Shown: positions 34,132 to 46,004 of the stretch, piece by piece
How positions within the stretch are numbered: position 1 is the first letter of the stretch
Layout of the letters: each line of letters opens with the position of its first letter
Source: Nemophila menziesii
Lineage: Eukaryota > Streptophyta > Magnoliopsida > Boraginales > Hydrophyllaceae
NCBI GenBank assembly: GCA_029959085.1
Contig: JARWIR010000010.1
Coordinates: 38,742,731 to 38,806,730, forward strand
Direction: 5' to 3'
DNA: 64,000 bases
The notes under the pieces: generated by a model
What the model saw: only the letters and a program-made list of their open reading frames with translations
Databases searched by the model: none
Told to the model about the DNA's origin: nothing
Program-made: the position numbers and the translations under genes

Positions 34132-34452
34132 GAGAAAAAGTCTATGTGGGTACCTATGGAATTCGAGAAGGAACTTCTAAGTATTCATACTATAAAATAA
34201 GACTTTTAGGTACCCAACTTTTTTTTGTCCAACCGTTAGTGTTTTCCGTTATCTTACACATTAAGTATACCTTTCAAAATAAAATCAACCAAGTCCACAT
34301 AGGCTCCACATCATACTTAATGTGTGAGATAACGGAAAATACTAACGGTGGGACAAAAAGAAACCGTTGGGTACCTAAAAGTCCTATTTTATAATATTAG
34401 TACTTAGAAGTTCCTTTTTGAATTCTATAGGTACCGACATAGACTTTTTCTC
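34132..34452. mobile_element. Foldback MITE
   Basis: About 321 bp, nearly all of it inverted repeat. The left arm starts GAGAAAAAGTCTATGTGGGT and the right end is CATAGACTTTTTCTC. The arms of about 150 bp match with few changes (GGAACTTCTAAGTA and ACTTTTAGGTACCCAAC occur in both). The transcript would form a long hairpin, so it is a possible small-RNA source. Target duplication is unclear. Confidence 0.75.
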
Positions 34453-34885
34453 CAGTTTTTATTAAAAGAATCTCAAATTTACATGTGTATATAATTTTTT
34501 TTTAAGTGGGTGGTTCACACCAATACTCGACTAATTACACGAAAGATAGACACGTCTCCATACACCAAGTTAGAATTAGGTTACTCATATTTTGTAAGAA
34601 GATTCAATACATATATGTAAGACAAGGTTTTGCCAGTTAAAAACTAACTTTAACTGGTTGAATATAATTATATTGGATAATCATGCAAGTTAGATCATGT
34701 TACTACTTTAAATAAGATTATCTTTTTGGGTAAGAAATATTAGGAAAAGATCAGTCCACAAACAATATGATTTCACCATTAACTTTCCTTTATTAATAAA
34801 TAATACCATTAACTCTTTCTTTTTTGAATTTTATTTATTTTTTGATCAGCGCACTCTACTTTTTGTTTCTTTTACTGCCAAACTC
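34453..34885. other. AT-rich spacer before the full-length LINE
   Basis: I see no gene or repeat. It ends at the LINE target duplication AACTTTTGTTTCTTT (34886-34900). Confidence 0.5.
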
Positions 34886-34933
34886 AACTTTTGTTTCTTT
34901 AAAGAAATCAACAATACAAAAGCAAAAAAGTTC

Positions 34934-36496
34934 ATGAATGTTAGTAAAATCAACAATGGAGGTAAGATTACCTTCAAACCGAGTTGGAATCACAAACTCG
35001 GTAAACAGAACTCACCGAGTTCAAACAAATGGATTAACGGCAATATCAATAACGCCGTTAACAAGGTACAAGTACAAACGAATACCAAAATGAAGGACAC
35101 CGTCCCACCACCAATTTTTGAATTTAAAGGACAGAAGGAAGAGAGTACTATGGAGGTGGGAGGAAAGAGCACGAATGGTACAATCCTATGTTGTAGACCT
35201 CGGTTTTGAGGCCTAGGCGGTCGACCCGGGCCTAGCGCCAAGGCGGGATTACACGGGGCCTAGGCGGAATTATACGGTTTTGAATCGTGATGTATAATTT
35301 TGTATATTTAGTAATACATATGTAGTAATTATAGAAATTTTAACTATTTAAGTCATAAAATTCATCTAACAACATTATAGTATATATAAAAATACTAAAA
35401 ATTGAGTTATAATATCAATTAAAAAATTCTCGAGAATAAGAAAAATAACAAGAAGGCTTATGCGGACATGTTTTGCCATTAATCAGCGCCTAGGCGGCAA
35501 TTTTTTGTCATTAATCGGTGCCTAGACGGTCTAGGCGCCTATTCCATGGCGACAAAGGCGCTAGGCAAAAAAGCCTAGAGTTTTAACTAGGCGTAAGCGC
35601 CTGAGGGGGGAGTTGACGCCTAGGCGGCGCCTAGACGCGCCTAGGCGGGGAGATCTACAGCATAGGTACAATCCCATCGGTTAGCTACGAAGAAGAAGAC
35701 AAAATAGAAAAGAGGATCAACATTTTGGAAAAGGAAAATAAGTTATCCCAATTAGCCCAAGTCATGGCCCAAAAATTAGAAAACTCTCCAAAGCCCATTG
35801 ATATAAACGATATTTCATTTGGGTCTTTCCCAAGCCCAAACCAAGGGGGTCCAACACCCGATTATAAAAGCCCAGTTTCTAATAACAAGAGCCCACCTCC
35901 TAACGGGACAACCCATTTACAAAACACCCAAGTAACAAACACCCAAGTCCTTAACCCAACACCCACCTTATTCTTTAATGACCCTAATCAAACCCCGATC
36001 TCTAACCTAATCCCAAACCACTTCTCTTCTACCCCGATCCCAATCGTTAACCCTAACCTCCCCGCTACACCTCCTCACTCCTCACTCCACAACCACCACC
36101 CCAACACCTCCACCACTCAACCAATTTGAACATCAACCTTCCAATGACAACATCTCTCAAGCTAATCCTCTTTCACTAACTGAAAACCCGAACCAAACAA
36201 ACACTAAAATTAAAACATCACTCATTACATCTGAATATGAAAGTGAGGATGAAGAGATGTTTGATTCTAGAATTTCTCTATCTAATAAAAGCAGAAGGCA
36301 AAAGGAAAAGAAGGCCTTTTCAGAAAAGAATAGGCGTATTAAGATTTGGAATCAACGATCGACTACCAAAAATCAAGTAACAAATGGAGTAGATACTAGT
36401 ACGGAACCTGAAGGTACCTCTATCTTGGATGAACAACAAACTGAAGAAGGTGAGGTTTGCGGGATTGACCGTAATCAATCCCACCAAGTACAATGA
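34934..36496 (+). pseudogene. LINE ORF1, split by a MITE and a frameshift
   Basis: It opens MNVSKINNGGKITFKPSWNH at 34934. A MITE (35187-35664) interrupts it; after the MITE and one 10-bp target copy the same frame resumes (KIEKRINILEKENKLSQ, a coiled-coil-like stretch) up to a stop at 36129. A shift near 36100 leads into the frame that ends at 36496 with a basic segment (SRRQKEKKAFSEKNRRIKIW). It is Pro/Asn-rich with no zinc knuckle that I can see. ORF1 proteins normally bind LINE RNA. The ORF1 stop overlaps the ORF2 start as ATGA (36493-36496). Confidence 0.7.
35187..35664. mobile_element. 478-bp MITE with 10-bp target duplication, inside LINE ORF1
   Basis: The ends TATGTTGTAGACCTC and, inverted, TATGCTGTAGATCTC form short inverted repeats. 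GGTACAATCC is duplicated on both sides (35177-35186 and 35665-35674). A 9-10 bp duplication fits a Mutator-type MITE, although the TAT... ends are not typical. Both subterminal zones are packed with CGCCTAGGCG-like palindromes around an AT-rich core. No coding capacity. Confidence 0.8.
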
Positions 36497-39400
36497 TACA
36501 CCTGAACTGGAACGTTCAGGGGATTGGCACACCCCTGACGGTCCAGACCCTCATAGATATCCGTAATAGATATCACCCAGAGGTAATTTTTCTCTCTGAA
36601 ACTAAAAATTCCTTCTCTGTTCTTAAAAAACTTGAAAAGCCCCTTCGTATGTCCCTTATTACTACTGTGGAACCCGTAGGTTTAAGTGGGGGTTTGGCTA
36701 TCTTTGCTATTAATAAAGACAATATTAAAATCCTTAGTAAATGTGAAAACTTTATCAACTGTGAAATTGATAAATTGGATGGTACTAAGTTTGTCTCAAC
36801 GTTTATCTATGGCTCCCCTTTAGATAATAATAAAGACCTTTGCCTGGAAAATATTAAACTTTGTAAACCTAATAATGACTTGGCTTGGAATCTTATAGGC
36901 GATTTCAATCTAATTAGAAATTCGGGTGAAAAGATTGGAGGTAACATATGTAATAAGAAAAATATGAAGAAATTCAACAATTTTATTAAAAACCTTGAAC
37001 TTATGCAATTAGACAATAAAGGTTGTGCCTTTACTTGGTCTAATAGAAGAAACAAGGATAAACTTATTAAAATGTTACTGGACAGAAGTTTGAACAATAA
37101 AAATTGGTCAGACCTTTTCCCAAATGCTTGGGTCAATGCTCTTCCAGCTGTAGGCTCTGACCATAGCCCCTTAATACTTCACCTTGAGGTAAACAATGAT
37201 AAGAAATATAAAAGATTCTACTTTGAGAATTTTTGGGTAGAAGAAAAAGAATGTTTAAATATTATAGAAAATGTTTGGAAATCAAGAAATACCATTAATA
37301 CTATATCTAAAGGTAATCTACTGACCAAGCTTAATATGTGCAAAAGAATCCTGATTGTCTGGAGTAAAAGAAAATTTAGAAATACTAAACAAAAAATTGA
37401 TCAGTATATGGAAAAATTGGAAGTGATTACCAATAGTAAATTTTGTAATGATACTGATAAAGATGAATATAACTTTATTGTAAAAGAAATTGAGACCCTT
37501 TGGAAAATAGAAGAAGAATTTTGGGCAGCTAGATCTAGAATAACTTGGTTAAAAAAAGGGGATAGGAATACATCCTTCTTTCATGCTGCTACTAAAGAAA
37601 GAAGGTACTATAATAAGATTTCAACCATTATGAATGACCAGGGCTTTTGGCTTAACAATCAAACTGAGGTTAATCAAAATATTCTTGATTACTTTAATAG
37701 TATATATAAATCAGTGGGCCCTTGGAATTTTGAACCTATTTTAAAAATTATCAAACCTAAGGTTACTAAAGCTATGAATGAGGTTCTTCTTAAGCCTATT
37801 CTTATAAAAGAGGTTGAGTTGGCAGTCTCTGAATTAGGAGCCTTTAAGGCTCCAGGTCCAGATGGCTACCCTGGCTTCTTTTATAAGAATTACTGGACAA
37901 TTATTAAGTTGGATGTTATAAAAATCATTAATGATTTTTGGTATAATAATGGTAGTCTGGAATATCTTAACCATACATTAATTTCACTCATTCCTAAAAT
38001 ACAAAAACCTGGTACTATAAAGCATTATAGGCCCATTAGTGTTTCTAATTTTATTTACAAAATAATTGCGAGGCTTTTAGTCAATAGACTTCAACCCTTT
38101 ATGAATACAATTGTAGGTGATACACAAACTGCCTTTATCCCAGGTAGAGGCATTCAAGAAAACACCTATATTACCCATGAAGTATGCACCTATTTAAAAG
38201 AAAAGAGAAACTCAAAAAACTATAGTATGATTATTAAGGCTGATTTACAAAAAGCATATGAGTTTGTAGAATGGGACTTTCTACAAAAACTCATGGAAAA
38301 ACTCGGTTTTGACCCAAATTGGATTAAAAAAATTATGAATTGTATAACCACTGTCTCATATTCAATTTTGATCAATGGGCAGCCTAATAAACTTAATAAA
38401 CCCCAAAGGGGTTTAAGACAAGGGGACCCCTTGTCCCCTCTCATCTTTTGTCTTATCACCCAAACTTTAAATGATTTAATTCAAAATAAAGTTGAAAATG
38501 ACCTACTTGATGGTATTAAAATCTCTAGAAATGGTCCCTCTTTAACTCATCTTTTATTTGCTGATGATAGTGTTTTCTTTCTCAAAGCAAACCACAAAGA
38601 TACAAATAGCTTTAATGATATAATTACAAAATTTGGGTTCTCAACGGGACTCACTTTAAATTTGAACAAATGTGGGGTGAAGTTTAGTGCTAATACACCC
38701 CACTATATTCAACATATTTTTGCTTCTAGGGTAAATATGAATATTACTAATAATCTTGGCCCATATCTGGGCCTACCCACTGATTGGGGAAGATCGAAAG
38801 TGAGAGAGTTAACCTGCCTTATTGAGAAAGCTATTAAAAAAACCCAAAACTGGAAAAATCTTTATCTCTCAGAAGCAGGAAAAGAAATCCTAATAAAATC
38901 AGTTTTACAAAGTATACCAAATTATTTTATGTCCTCTTTCTTGTTGCCAAAGAAAATATGTGATATAATTACTAAGGTAATTGCTAAGTTCTGGTGGGAA
39001 AATAATTCTAATAAGGGAATTCATTGGACTAAATGGCAAAATTTAACCTATAGTAAGTATAGTGGAGGTTTAGGTTATAGAGACCTAAACACTATGAATG
39101 TGGCTTTACTTGCTAAACAAGCTTGGAATCTACTTGATAAAAAAGATTCACTTCTTTATAATTTATTAAAAGAAAAATACTTTCCAAATAATCACTTTCT
39201 CCACGCAAAATTAGGTATTAAATCCTCTTGGGGGTGGAGAAGTCTTTTAGTAGGAAGAGATGCAATAAAAAACCATTTAAAATGGAAAATTGGGGATGGT
39301 GAAAGTATAAATCCCCAAGTTGATACTTGGCTCTCCTCGGATTTACATGTTACAAAGCCTAAGGATAACAATATTACTAAACTAAAAGAATTATTCTACC

Positions 39401-40761
39401 ATGGGGAAAGAAGGTGGGATTTGGAGAAAGTTAAAAAGAATTTTAATTCTTTGGATTATGAAATTATTAGAAAAACATTTATACCTCTTGTTAAAAGTTG
39501 TGATAGATTAACTTGGACCCTTAGCCCTAATGGACTATTCTCGGTTAAGGAATGCTACCATTATTTAATTTCTAAAAAAATTAAAGAGAATGAAATTAAG
39601 AAACCATCCAAGCCATCTACCTCACATACTACTGACCCCATGGTTTAGAAAGCTATTTGGAATATGAAAACGCCCCCCAAAATTAAAAATTTTATCTGGA
39701 AAGCAATAAAAAATGTGTTACCAACTTCGGAAAATCTCTTCTTAAGAAAATGCAGAGATACAAACTTATGTAATATCTGCAATAAAAACGTTGAGAATGT
39801 GGAGCATATATTGTTTGACTGTGATTGGGCACGAGCCACGTGGCTAGCTTCACCTCTCTCGTTAAAAATCAGCAACCACTCCAAGAAATTGGATGTCTGG
39901 ATGGCTGAGGTATTAAAGGACTTGAAAAAATCAAGTAGTAACTTTATATATCCTTTTGAAAGAATATGTATTCTAGCATGGCATATTTGGAAGGATAGAA
40001 ATGCTTATATTTTTAATAGTACAAAATTGGACCCCATGAATACTATTAGAAAAGCTGAGGTCACTTGGAAAGAACAGCTTGAATGCGCTGATAATAATAT
40101 AAGAAAAGAAAATGTGTGGGAAAACCAAACGGAAAATAAGAACAAGGCTGAGAAAGGTAAAAAAAACCCTTATGATGTTAATAATAAACTGAAGGGAATA
40201 CAAATTCATCCCAAGCAGGGGTGTAATATAACAACTAACTCTCAATTACGAGAGCAAAGGTTAGCTAATAAATGGATACCTCCCTCTAAGAACTCTATAA
40301 AAATTAATTGTGATGCATCGTATACTAAAAATGGTTCCAATATTGCGTGTGTTGCCAGGGATTATAAAGGACAAGTGCTTCGATGTCAAGGATGGAGAAT
40401 TCATGCTGATAATAGCTTGGAGGCTGAAGGTTTAGGAGTTCTAAAAGCCTGTCTATGGGCTAAGGAGCTCAACAACTTCCACTGTATAGTGGAAAACGAT
40501 AATCTCACTCTCATGGAGCCGTTATTTAGCAATTTTCCTTTCTCTTCTCCTTGTATTGCGAATTTAGTTAGAAGTATTTATTTTATTTCCGAATTATGTA
40601 ATCCATCCTTTTCGTTTGTTAAAAGAGATGGAAATAGAGTAGCGGATTGGATTTGCAAAAATTTGCCTCTAGGTGAGTCTTATGACTTTTGTGCAAATCC
40701 CTTTCCAACTAGACTTGTTAAATTGTTAAGCCTTGATTTGTCCCCTATGGGGATAGGCTAA
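36493..40761 (+). pseudogene. LINE ORF2 (endonuclease-RT-RNase H) with one nonsense codon
   Basis: One frame of about 1,420 codons is interrupted only by TAG at 39646-39648, at a place where the copy at 54-57 kb has Trp. Order: AP-type endonuclease (NWNVQG, LSETK, IYGSP, IGDFN, GSDHSPL; residues 1-230); RT (APGPDGY, YRPISVSNF, AFIPGRG, motif A ADLQKAYEFVEW, RQGDPLSPLIF, catalytic LLFADDSVFF; about 450-780); a zinc ribbon after the stop (CRDTNLCNICN...VEHILFDC); then RNase H (NCDASY, LEAEGLGVL, VENDN; about 1270-1400). Motif A has Glu where relatives have Asp after KAY, but the catalytic Asp of KADL is kept. Very recent inactivation. Confidence 0.9.
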
Positions 40762-40902
40762 CTTTATTTGTAACTATTGGTTTTAATATATAAGCGATTA
40801 GAACAAAAAAAAAAAAAACTTTTGTTTCTTTTTGTTTCAAAAGGATAGTATATTAAGTAGATAGTTTCAAAGTATTACAAGTTAGCCAACCCTTAAAACT
40901 CA

Positions 40903-41337
40903 ATTTTTGTTTTTTTAGTCGAAAAGAATTTGCATTAAAACTCCCAAACCCCAATAAATACAACTTAGCCTATTTTTATAGGATTGAAATTCCTAGTAAA
41001 TAATTTTGCTAATTGAGAAGAAGGTTGGGAATTCCAAAGGTTAAACAAAGAGCCTCTAAACTTATGTTTAGCCACCCAATCCGCACTCAAATTATTTGTT
41101 CTCCTTACAAATGAGTTTTTTAAGTTATACAAAAATTTACACCTTAAAATGTTCTTAACCAATAGTTTAGAATTACAAAAAATCTTAGCGCCTTTCCTAG
41201 TTTGGTTAATAAGGTCCAATTAGTCATTCTCTATCTCCACTTTGCCTTTTAAATTACTTTTGATTACTTTACTGAAATTAACGTGTTTTATACGGGTCTC
41301 TGTAAGTTCTATATTTCTCAAAGTTTTAATATGATAC
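40903..41337 (-). pseudogene. 5'-truncated LINE fragment (RNase H end)
   Basis: On the minus strand, decayed frames read KGKVEIEND then NLSADWVAKHKFRG and NFNPIKIG, the RNase H C-terminus of the same LINE family. A short 3' UTR and an A-rich tail (T-rich on the plus strand at 40903-40917) follow. Homology runs up to the Athila LTR at 41338. One stop interrupts the frame after EIEND. Confidence 0.75.
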
Positions 41338-42907
41338 TGGTGGTCCCTTGTGTGTTCTAAAAAGAATGCAATAAGGAAAAGAGAACCACAACTGCAAGTG
41401 TACAGTTGTCCCAAGTAATATATGTGATAATACAGATTCGTTCTCTAGGACGGATTGGTTGACTCTAATGCTTATCAAGTAGTGAATAATTGCACGTAAA
41501 AGCAAGTAAATGTTTTTAAGAATGTTTGTTTTGTTTTTCTATAGCTAAGACAAATAATTAAAAGACTAAATTAACGTAAATATTAAACTAGACGCGAGTA
41601 AATAAAATAGCTAGACGCAAGGTATGAGAGGTAGTATTTGAGCAACGCTAGGATTTCACCTAAATCTATTCATTCTGTGTATTGTTTAAGGGACGAATTC
41701 GGTAAATAATAGTGGTCGGGATTCGATTATCTCCTTACCCCGTCAGGGTGGACTAAGGAGCTCTTCTTAGGTGCTACAAACCCCGTCAGGGTGAATATAG
41801 TCCACCTTCGAAAGATTAAGTTCTAATTAACCAATTGGCCATAGGATTAATTAAGAATGTTAAGGTCAAATAATTTGTATCCTACATTCATTAATTAGTT
41901 CTGTATCAAGACCCCCCGTCAAGGTGATCCATTCGCCACTAAATGGAATAACCTAAATACTAAGTCCTGCTATTGATTAATTACTTCAATAATAGTTGAT
42001 AAAAGCAAATTAAAGAAAAATATTAATTACCCAATTCAATTTCAATTATAATAATCCCAAATCCAAAAACAAAGAATAAAATAGATTGGGGTTTAACCCG
42101 TTAATGCGTTCTCAAGTACCAATTGAATTTAGCACATAATCGTAAAAACTAAGAATTTAAAAGTAAAAGAATTCATAATTATTTTACAGAAATAAAGATA
42201 AAAAACCTAATTGAGGAGTTGATTCGGCTGCGAATTAGAGAAGTTGAATTTCTCCAGCTCTTGGCTTCTTCTCTTCCTTACTTCTGCTTCTTCTCTGATG
42301 CTCTGACTTTGTGAATAATGAATTGTGTGTGGAAATAGAAGTTCAAAAGCCTTTTTATACTCATAAATTCGGACTAGGGCTTTTAATTAAAAGAATAGCA
42401 ATATTAAAAGCCCAAGTCCACTCTTCAAGCCCAAAATCCCGTAACTGTTGTACACCCCTCACTAAAACGACTATAACTTTCTCAATATAACTTCGAATTG
42501 ACTCATTCAACTTGCTAATTCTTCGTAACTCGATAAGGTACGAATCTTCTTCATAACTAAGAGGCTGAATCCATCTTTAAGTAGCTGAAATCAGCAATTT
42601 CCATCAGCCTTCCAGATTTTTAGCTCAAATTTGTCAACTCCTTGGGATATTCTTTGTAGCTTTTGAATTCTTGACACGATCTTTGACTTCTATTCTCGAT
42701 TACTCTCCTTGATAGTATTAGAAACCTACAAATTTTTCACTAAAACACACCATATTACGCGCAAAAGCTTAATAAATCAAAAATACTAAAATCTAAGGAG
42801 AGAAAATGAAATATTGCATATTATTACTAAAAGTCTATCGAAATAGCCAGATAATCACCTAATTTGATGTCTCCTAAAGGCATATAAATAGAACAAAAGA
42901 GGAGACA
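41338..42907 (-). repeat. Athila 3' LTR
   Basis: In element orientation it starts TGTCTCCT and ends CCACCA. About 1,570 bp, matching 52687-54261 with scattered substitutions. Many motifs, such as CCCGTCA(A/G)GGTG, recur within it. Confidence 0.9.
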
Positions 42908-44498
42908 CCAAGACCCCAAACTCAGACCTTTGTCGTCCCGACAAAGTAAGATTAAAAACAAAGGGGAAAGGTGATTGCAGAGACGCAGACGCAACTAAAC
43001 ACACCCAAAGCATTACTAAAAACAAATCTCATATAGAAAACATTAGGAACTAATATACACATACACTAATCATGCAAAGTCAAACACAAATAAATTCAAT
43101 CACAAAATTAACTTCGCAATGCTAGAAGGTTACACTTGTACTTATCTCAATATGATGGCTATAGGGTGTTCCTCGATCCTTACTCGCTTTGAACGCTCCA
43201 CTTAGTATACTCCTTATTAACTTACCATGTACCTAGGAATCACGAGGACTTTACGGTTTAGCGTAGGCTTAGGGACGGTGTGGTATGTATATTTGGTAAA
43301 TTTGAAGTGAGCTTTTGTCTCTCTCCTCACTTACCATCAATAAATGTCCACGAGCTTGAGTTTACACTCATAAAATGTTCTCACTCATCCCATTTGATGC
43401 ACTAATTTATCATCCCCAAGTAAACCCAGTCTATACTAAGATGATTTCCAGAAATTTCTACTTTATCGGGTATTTTATTCTTTCTTTATTTTTCTTTTTT
43501 CATAACTTTTTTTTTGTACAGGCGATAACCGGGTTTCCGGTTAGCTACTGTATTGACTTTTCGAATTTTTTTTTCAATCCCGGCAAAGGGTTACAAAATT
43601 ATACCATCATTCGAATTTGTGCCTTAATATAAACACATACAATTCCCTCCCAATGAATTTTCCCAAAAGATGGACTCACCACCCCCAACTCAAGCTCGAG
43701 ACATGTCTTAGGATCGTGATTCAAGTGCGGGTCATTTTAGAAATGCTTAATAAACTAAGGGGATATGGGCTTATATCATGGCGACAAAAGAAAAGGCTTA
43801 AGGCTCAAAATTGGGCTAAGAAGGATAATATTAATACAAGGGATAGAAGGCTAAAAAGGTCTCAAATGGCTTAACAAAGAACTGCCCCTATCATTTTACT
43901 AGTTACATGGTTCGTCTCTAGTTCATATCTAAGTGGGTTCTCTACTAATTTAGATCTCACGTTCTACAAACCAAACATTTTCCTTAAGTACAAGCTTACT
44001 TCTTTTGCATTGTTTATTAATTTTTCCTATCCATTACTTATGTTTGCATGCAATTAAAGTGCGTTTTATGCTAATTCCTAAAGTCCACTATTTACTATCA
44101 TTGATTCATCAAAAGTATAATAATGGGGACATTTAAGAGCTTCTACAGTCAAACGCAACTCCTAATTAATTTTATTGAAAGCGATAAAACACATAACACA
44201 TAAAACTGGGATGAGGCAACAAACCCCACCCCAAACTCAAAAATGAGTCGTGTCCCCATGACTCGAAAAGACTCAACACAATTAAACTAATTTACACTAA
44301 ATGAGAAAGGAAAGAAAACGTATCTTAACCAGCGCGAGGCTGGTTATCAGTGTTTCCAGGTATAGAATCCTTCGCGAGTAAACCATAGGTGGCGTGTTGG
44401 ATAGTGCTCACCCCAAGTAGCATGTTTCGAAGAAGATCTAACTCTTTGGTGACGTTTCCTAAAGTAGCAATCATATTTTCTTGATTCTCTTTCAACAC
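42908..44498 (-). other. Athila 3' non-coding region
   Basis: No supported coding frame between the accessory ORF and the 3' LTR. It contains ACCCCAAACTCA (TGAGTTTGGGGT in element sense) at 42913-42924, six bases from the LTR, where the polypurine tract should be, and again at 44228-44239. One ACCGGGTTTCCGGT hairpin motif is at 43528-43541. Confidence 0.6.
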
Positions 44499-45488
44499 TC
44501 AAATTTCTTCTTCCAACCCATTATCTGTATGTACCTTCTTCTTTGGTGGAGGAGCTCTAGGGTTCTTAATCGGATGGGTTGCTTCATTGTGGGCATTTTC
44601 AATAGAGTTCAATGTCATTGCGTCTCCCTGTTCTGAAGCATCAACCTCTTCGTTCCTTCGCGGCATTTTTGCGTCTAGACACAAGGTAGTGATGGTACAA
44701 GGGAACTTGAGGTATTTTTGACTAGTAGGGATTTCCTCAAACTCCATTATAGTCTCGTAAATTACACGCGCAACATCCATCTCTCGATTCTCAACAATGC
44801 ACTTAATCAAGATAACATGCTCCTTATTCAATTCGGAAGTGTGATTAATACCAAAGAAAGTGGGTACTATGAATCTTGACCATACCTTAGCACAAGGTAG
44901 CAAACAACTACTGTAAACCTGCCCAGCATATCTCTCACCAATAGGAATAGGGCGTTTCCCATCAACAAAAACTGTGTCCCAAAGATATTCCCACTCAAAA
45001 GATGGGTCATTAAGCATTTCGAAATAAGGACAGGGAACAGTAAAGTTGGGTAATTTTAAGGCTTTGCGAATAAGTTCAACTAAGAAGGGTAATACCTTTT
45101 TGCGGACAATGATTGCTTGTTTATTCGAAAAGGCTACTCCTTCATAAAAATCACGAACCAAGGTGGGGATAAAAGTAAGTTTAATCGGTCTCAATTCAGT
45201 CCACCCAAACTTATCACAAGTAGTTGCATAACTCTTAAATTCGCTATTCATAATACCAGAAGGGAATGTTCTCTCGACACCAAATTTCAAATAATTAATT
45301 CGATCACGAATCTGATCATCCCAATGCATAGCTACCCTCTTGGGTTTGTGTGCAATAGCTTTTCTTCGTGGAGCTCGTGGTTCTGGAACGGGTTCTTTGG
45401 GAATTTCCTCTTCAATCTCTTCCTCTTCTTCATCAACCAAAGTAGGCTTAGCTGGAGTAGCCTTACTTGGGTTTTCTTTTCTCTTCAT
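44499..45488 (-). CDS. Athila accessory ORF (plant transposon protein-like)
   Basis: 329 uninterrupted residues downstream of integrase, the place of the 'env-like' ORF in Athila. The N-terminus is acidic then basic (EEEEEIEEEIP, PRRKAIAHKPKR). The core holds LVRDFYEGVAFSN, VWSRFIVPTFFGIN and KFPCTITTLCLDAKM, the pattern of the family annotated 'putative plant transposon protein'. I see no transmembrane segment, so an envelope role is not supported. The C-terminus is basic (PRAPPPKKKVHTDNG). It is intact while pol is broken. Distantly similar to ORF2 of the copia-type array (6900-8135). Confidence 0.7.
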   Translation of the reverse strand: MKRKENPSKATPAKPTLVDEEEEEIEEEIPKEPVPEPRAPRRKAIAHKPKRVAMHWDDQIRDRINYLKFGVERTFPSGIMNSEFKSYATTCDKFGWTELRPIKLTFIPTLVRDFYEGVAFSNKQAIIVRKKVLPFLVELIRKALKLPNFTVPCPYFEMLNDPSFEWEYLWDTVFVDGKRPIPIGERYAGQVYSSCLLPCAKVWSRFIVPTFFGINHTSELNKEHVILIKCIVENREMDVARVIYETIMEFEEIPTSQKYLKFPCTITTLCLDAKMPRRNEEVDASEQGDAMTLNSIENAHNEATHPIKNPRAPPPKKKVHTDNGLEEEI

Positions 45489-46004
45489 AGCAGTTTAACC
45501 TCTTCAATCTTGCGTTTAGGACCCGAATATGGAATCTCAATAGCTCTCTCTTGTGTAGCACCAGGATTGTTTCTTGTTCTTGTATAACTGAAAGAATTTG
45601 TCCTGTTAGTCATGGCTTTTCACCCCAAACTCAAAACTTCAAAGAGTTGAAAACTAGAGAAAAGTTTCAATCTTTGATGTTTTGAGAGAAGATTAAGGTG
45701 AATTTGTGTGAGATATGAGATGGGTAAAGTTTAATTTGAGGGATTGGTGAGGTGTAGTGGTTCAATTTAAGGTTAGGATGAAATAAGAATTTGGAAGAAA
45801 AGTGGAATTTTGGTGAAGTTTTGGAAAGATCGTGAGTTGATTATGTGTTTTTAGGGAGAAAGAGGGTAAGAATTGATGAATAAAACCTGTTTTGATGATG
45901 ATTTTCGGAGTGGGATAAAGCTGGAATCGCAGGTGGAGGCTAGCTTGAGAAAGAAGCTAAATAAATAGGGTTTAAAAAACTAAAACCGCCTAACACAAAC
46001 GCTG

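Larger units (their letters stand above)
34901..40818 (+). mobile_element. Full-length L1 LINE with RNase H, carrying a MITE
   Basis: The element is bounded by AACTTTTGTTTCTTT at 34886-34900 and CTTTTGTTTCTTT at 40819-40831. The right copy follows a poly(A) tail, so the full insertion including its 5' end is present. It has a short leader, ORF1 (broken), ORF2 with endonuclease, RT, zinc ribbon and RNase H, and a 3' UTR of about 50 bp. Removing the 478-bp MITE and its extra target copy leaves about 5.4 kb. Related but older copies flank it (28.75 kb, 40.9 kb, 54.3 kb). Plant L1s with an acquired archaeal-like RNase H are known. Confidence 0.9.

Noticed and set aside
36493..40761. Possible endogenous pararetrovirus or viral polymerase
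   Set aside because: The order endonuclease-RT-zinc ribbon-RNase H, target duplications and a poly(A) tail identify a LINE. No movement or coat protein is present.
43375..43874. Two plus-strand frames in the Athila 3' region
   Set aside because: They are antisense to the element, low in complexity and without domains.
44499..45488. Envelope protein in the Athila element
   Set aside because: The ORF is in the env-like position, but I see no signal peptide, transmembrane segment or glycoprotein features.
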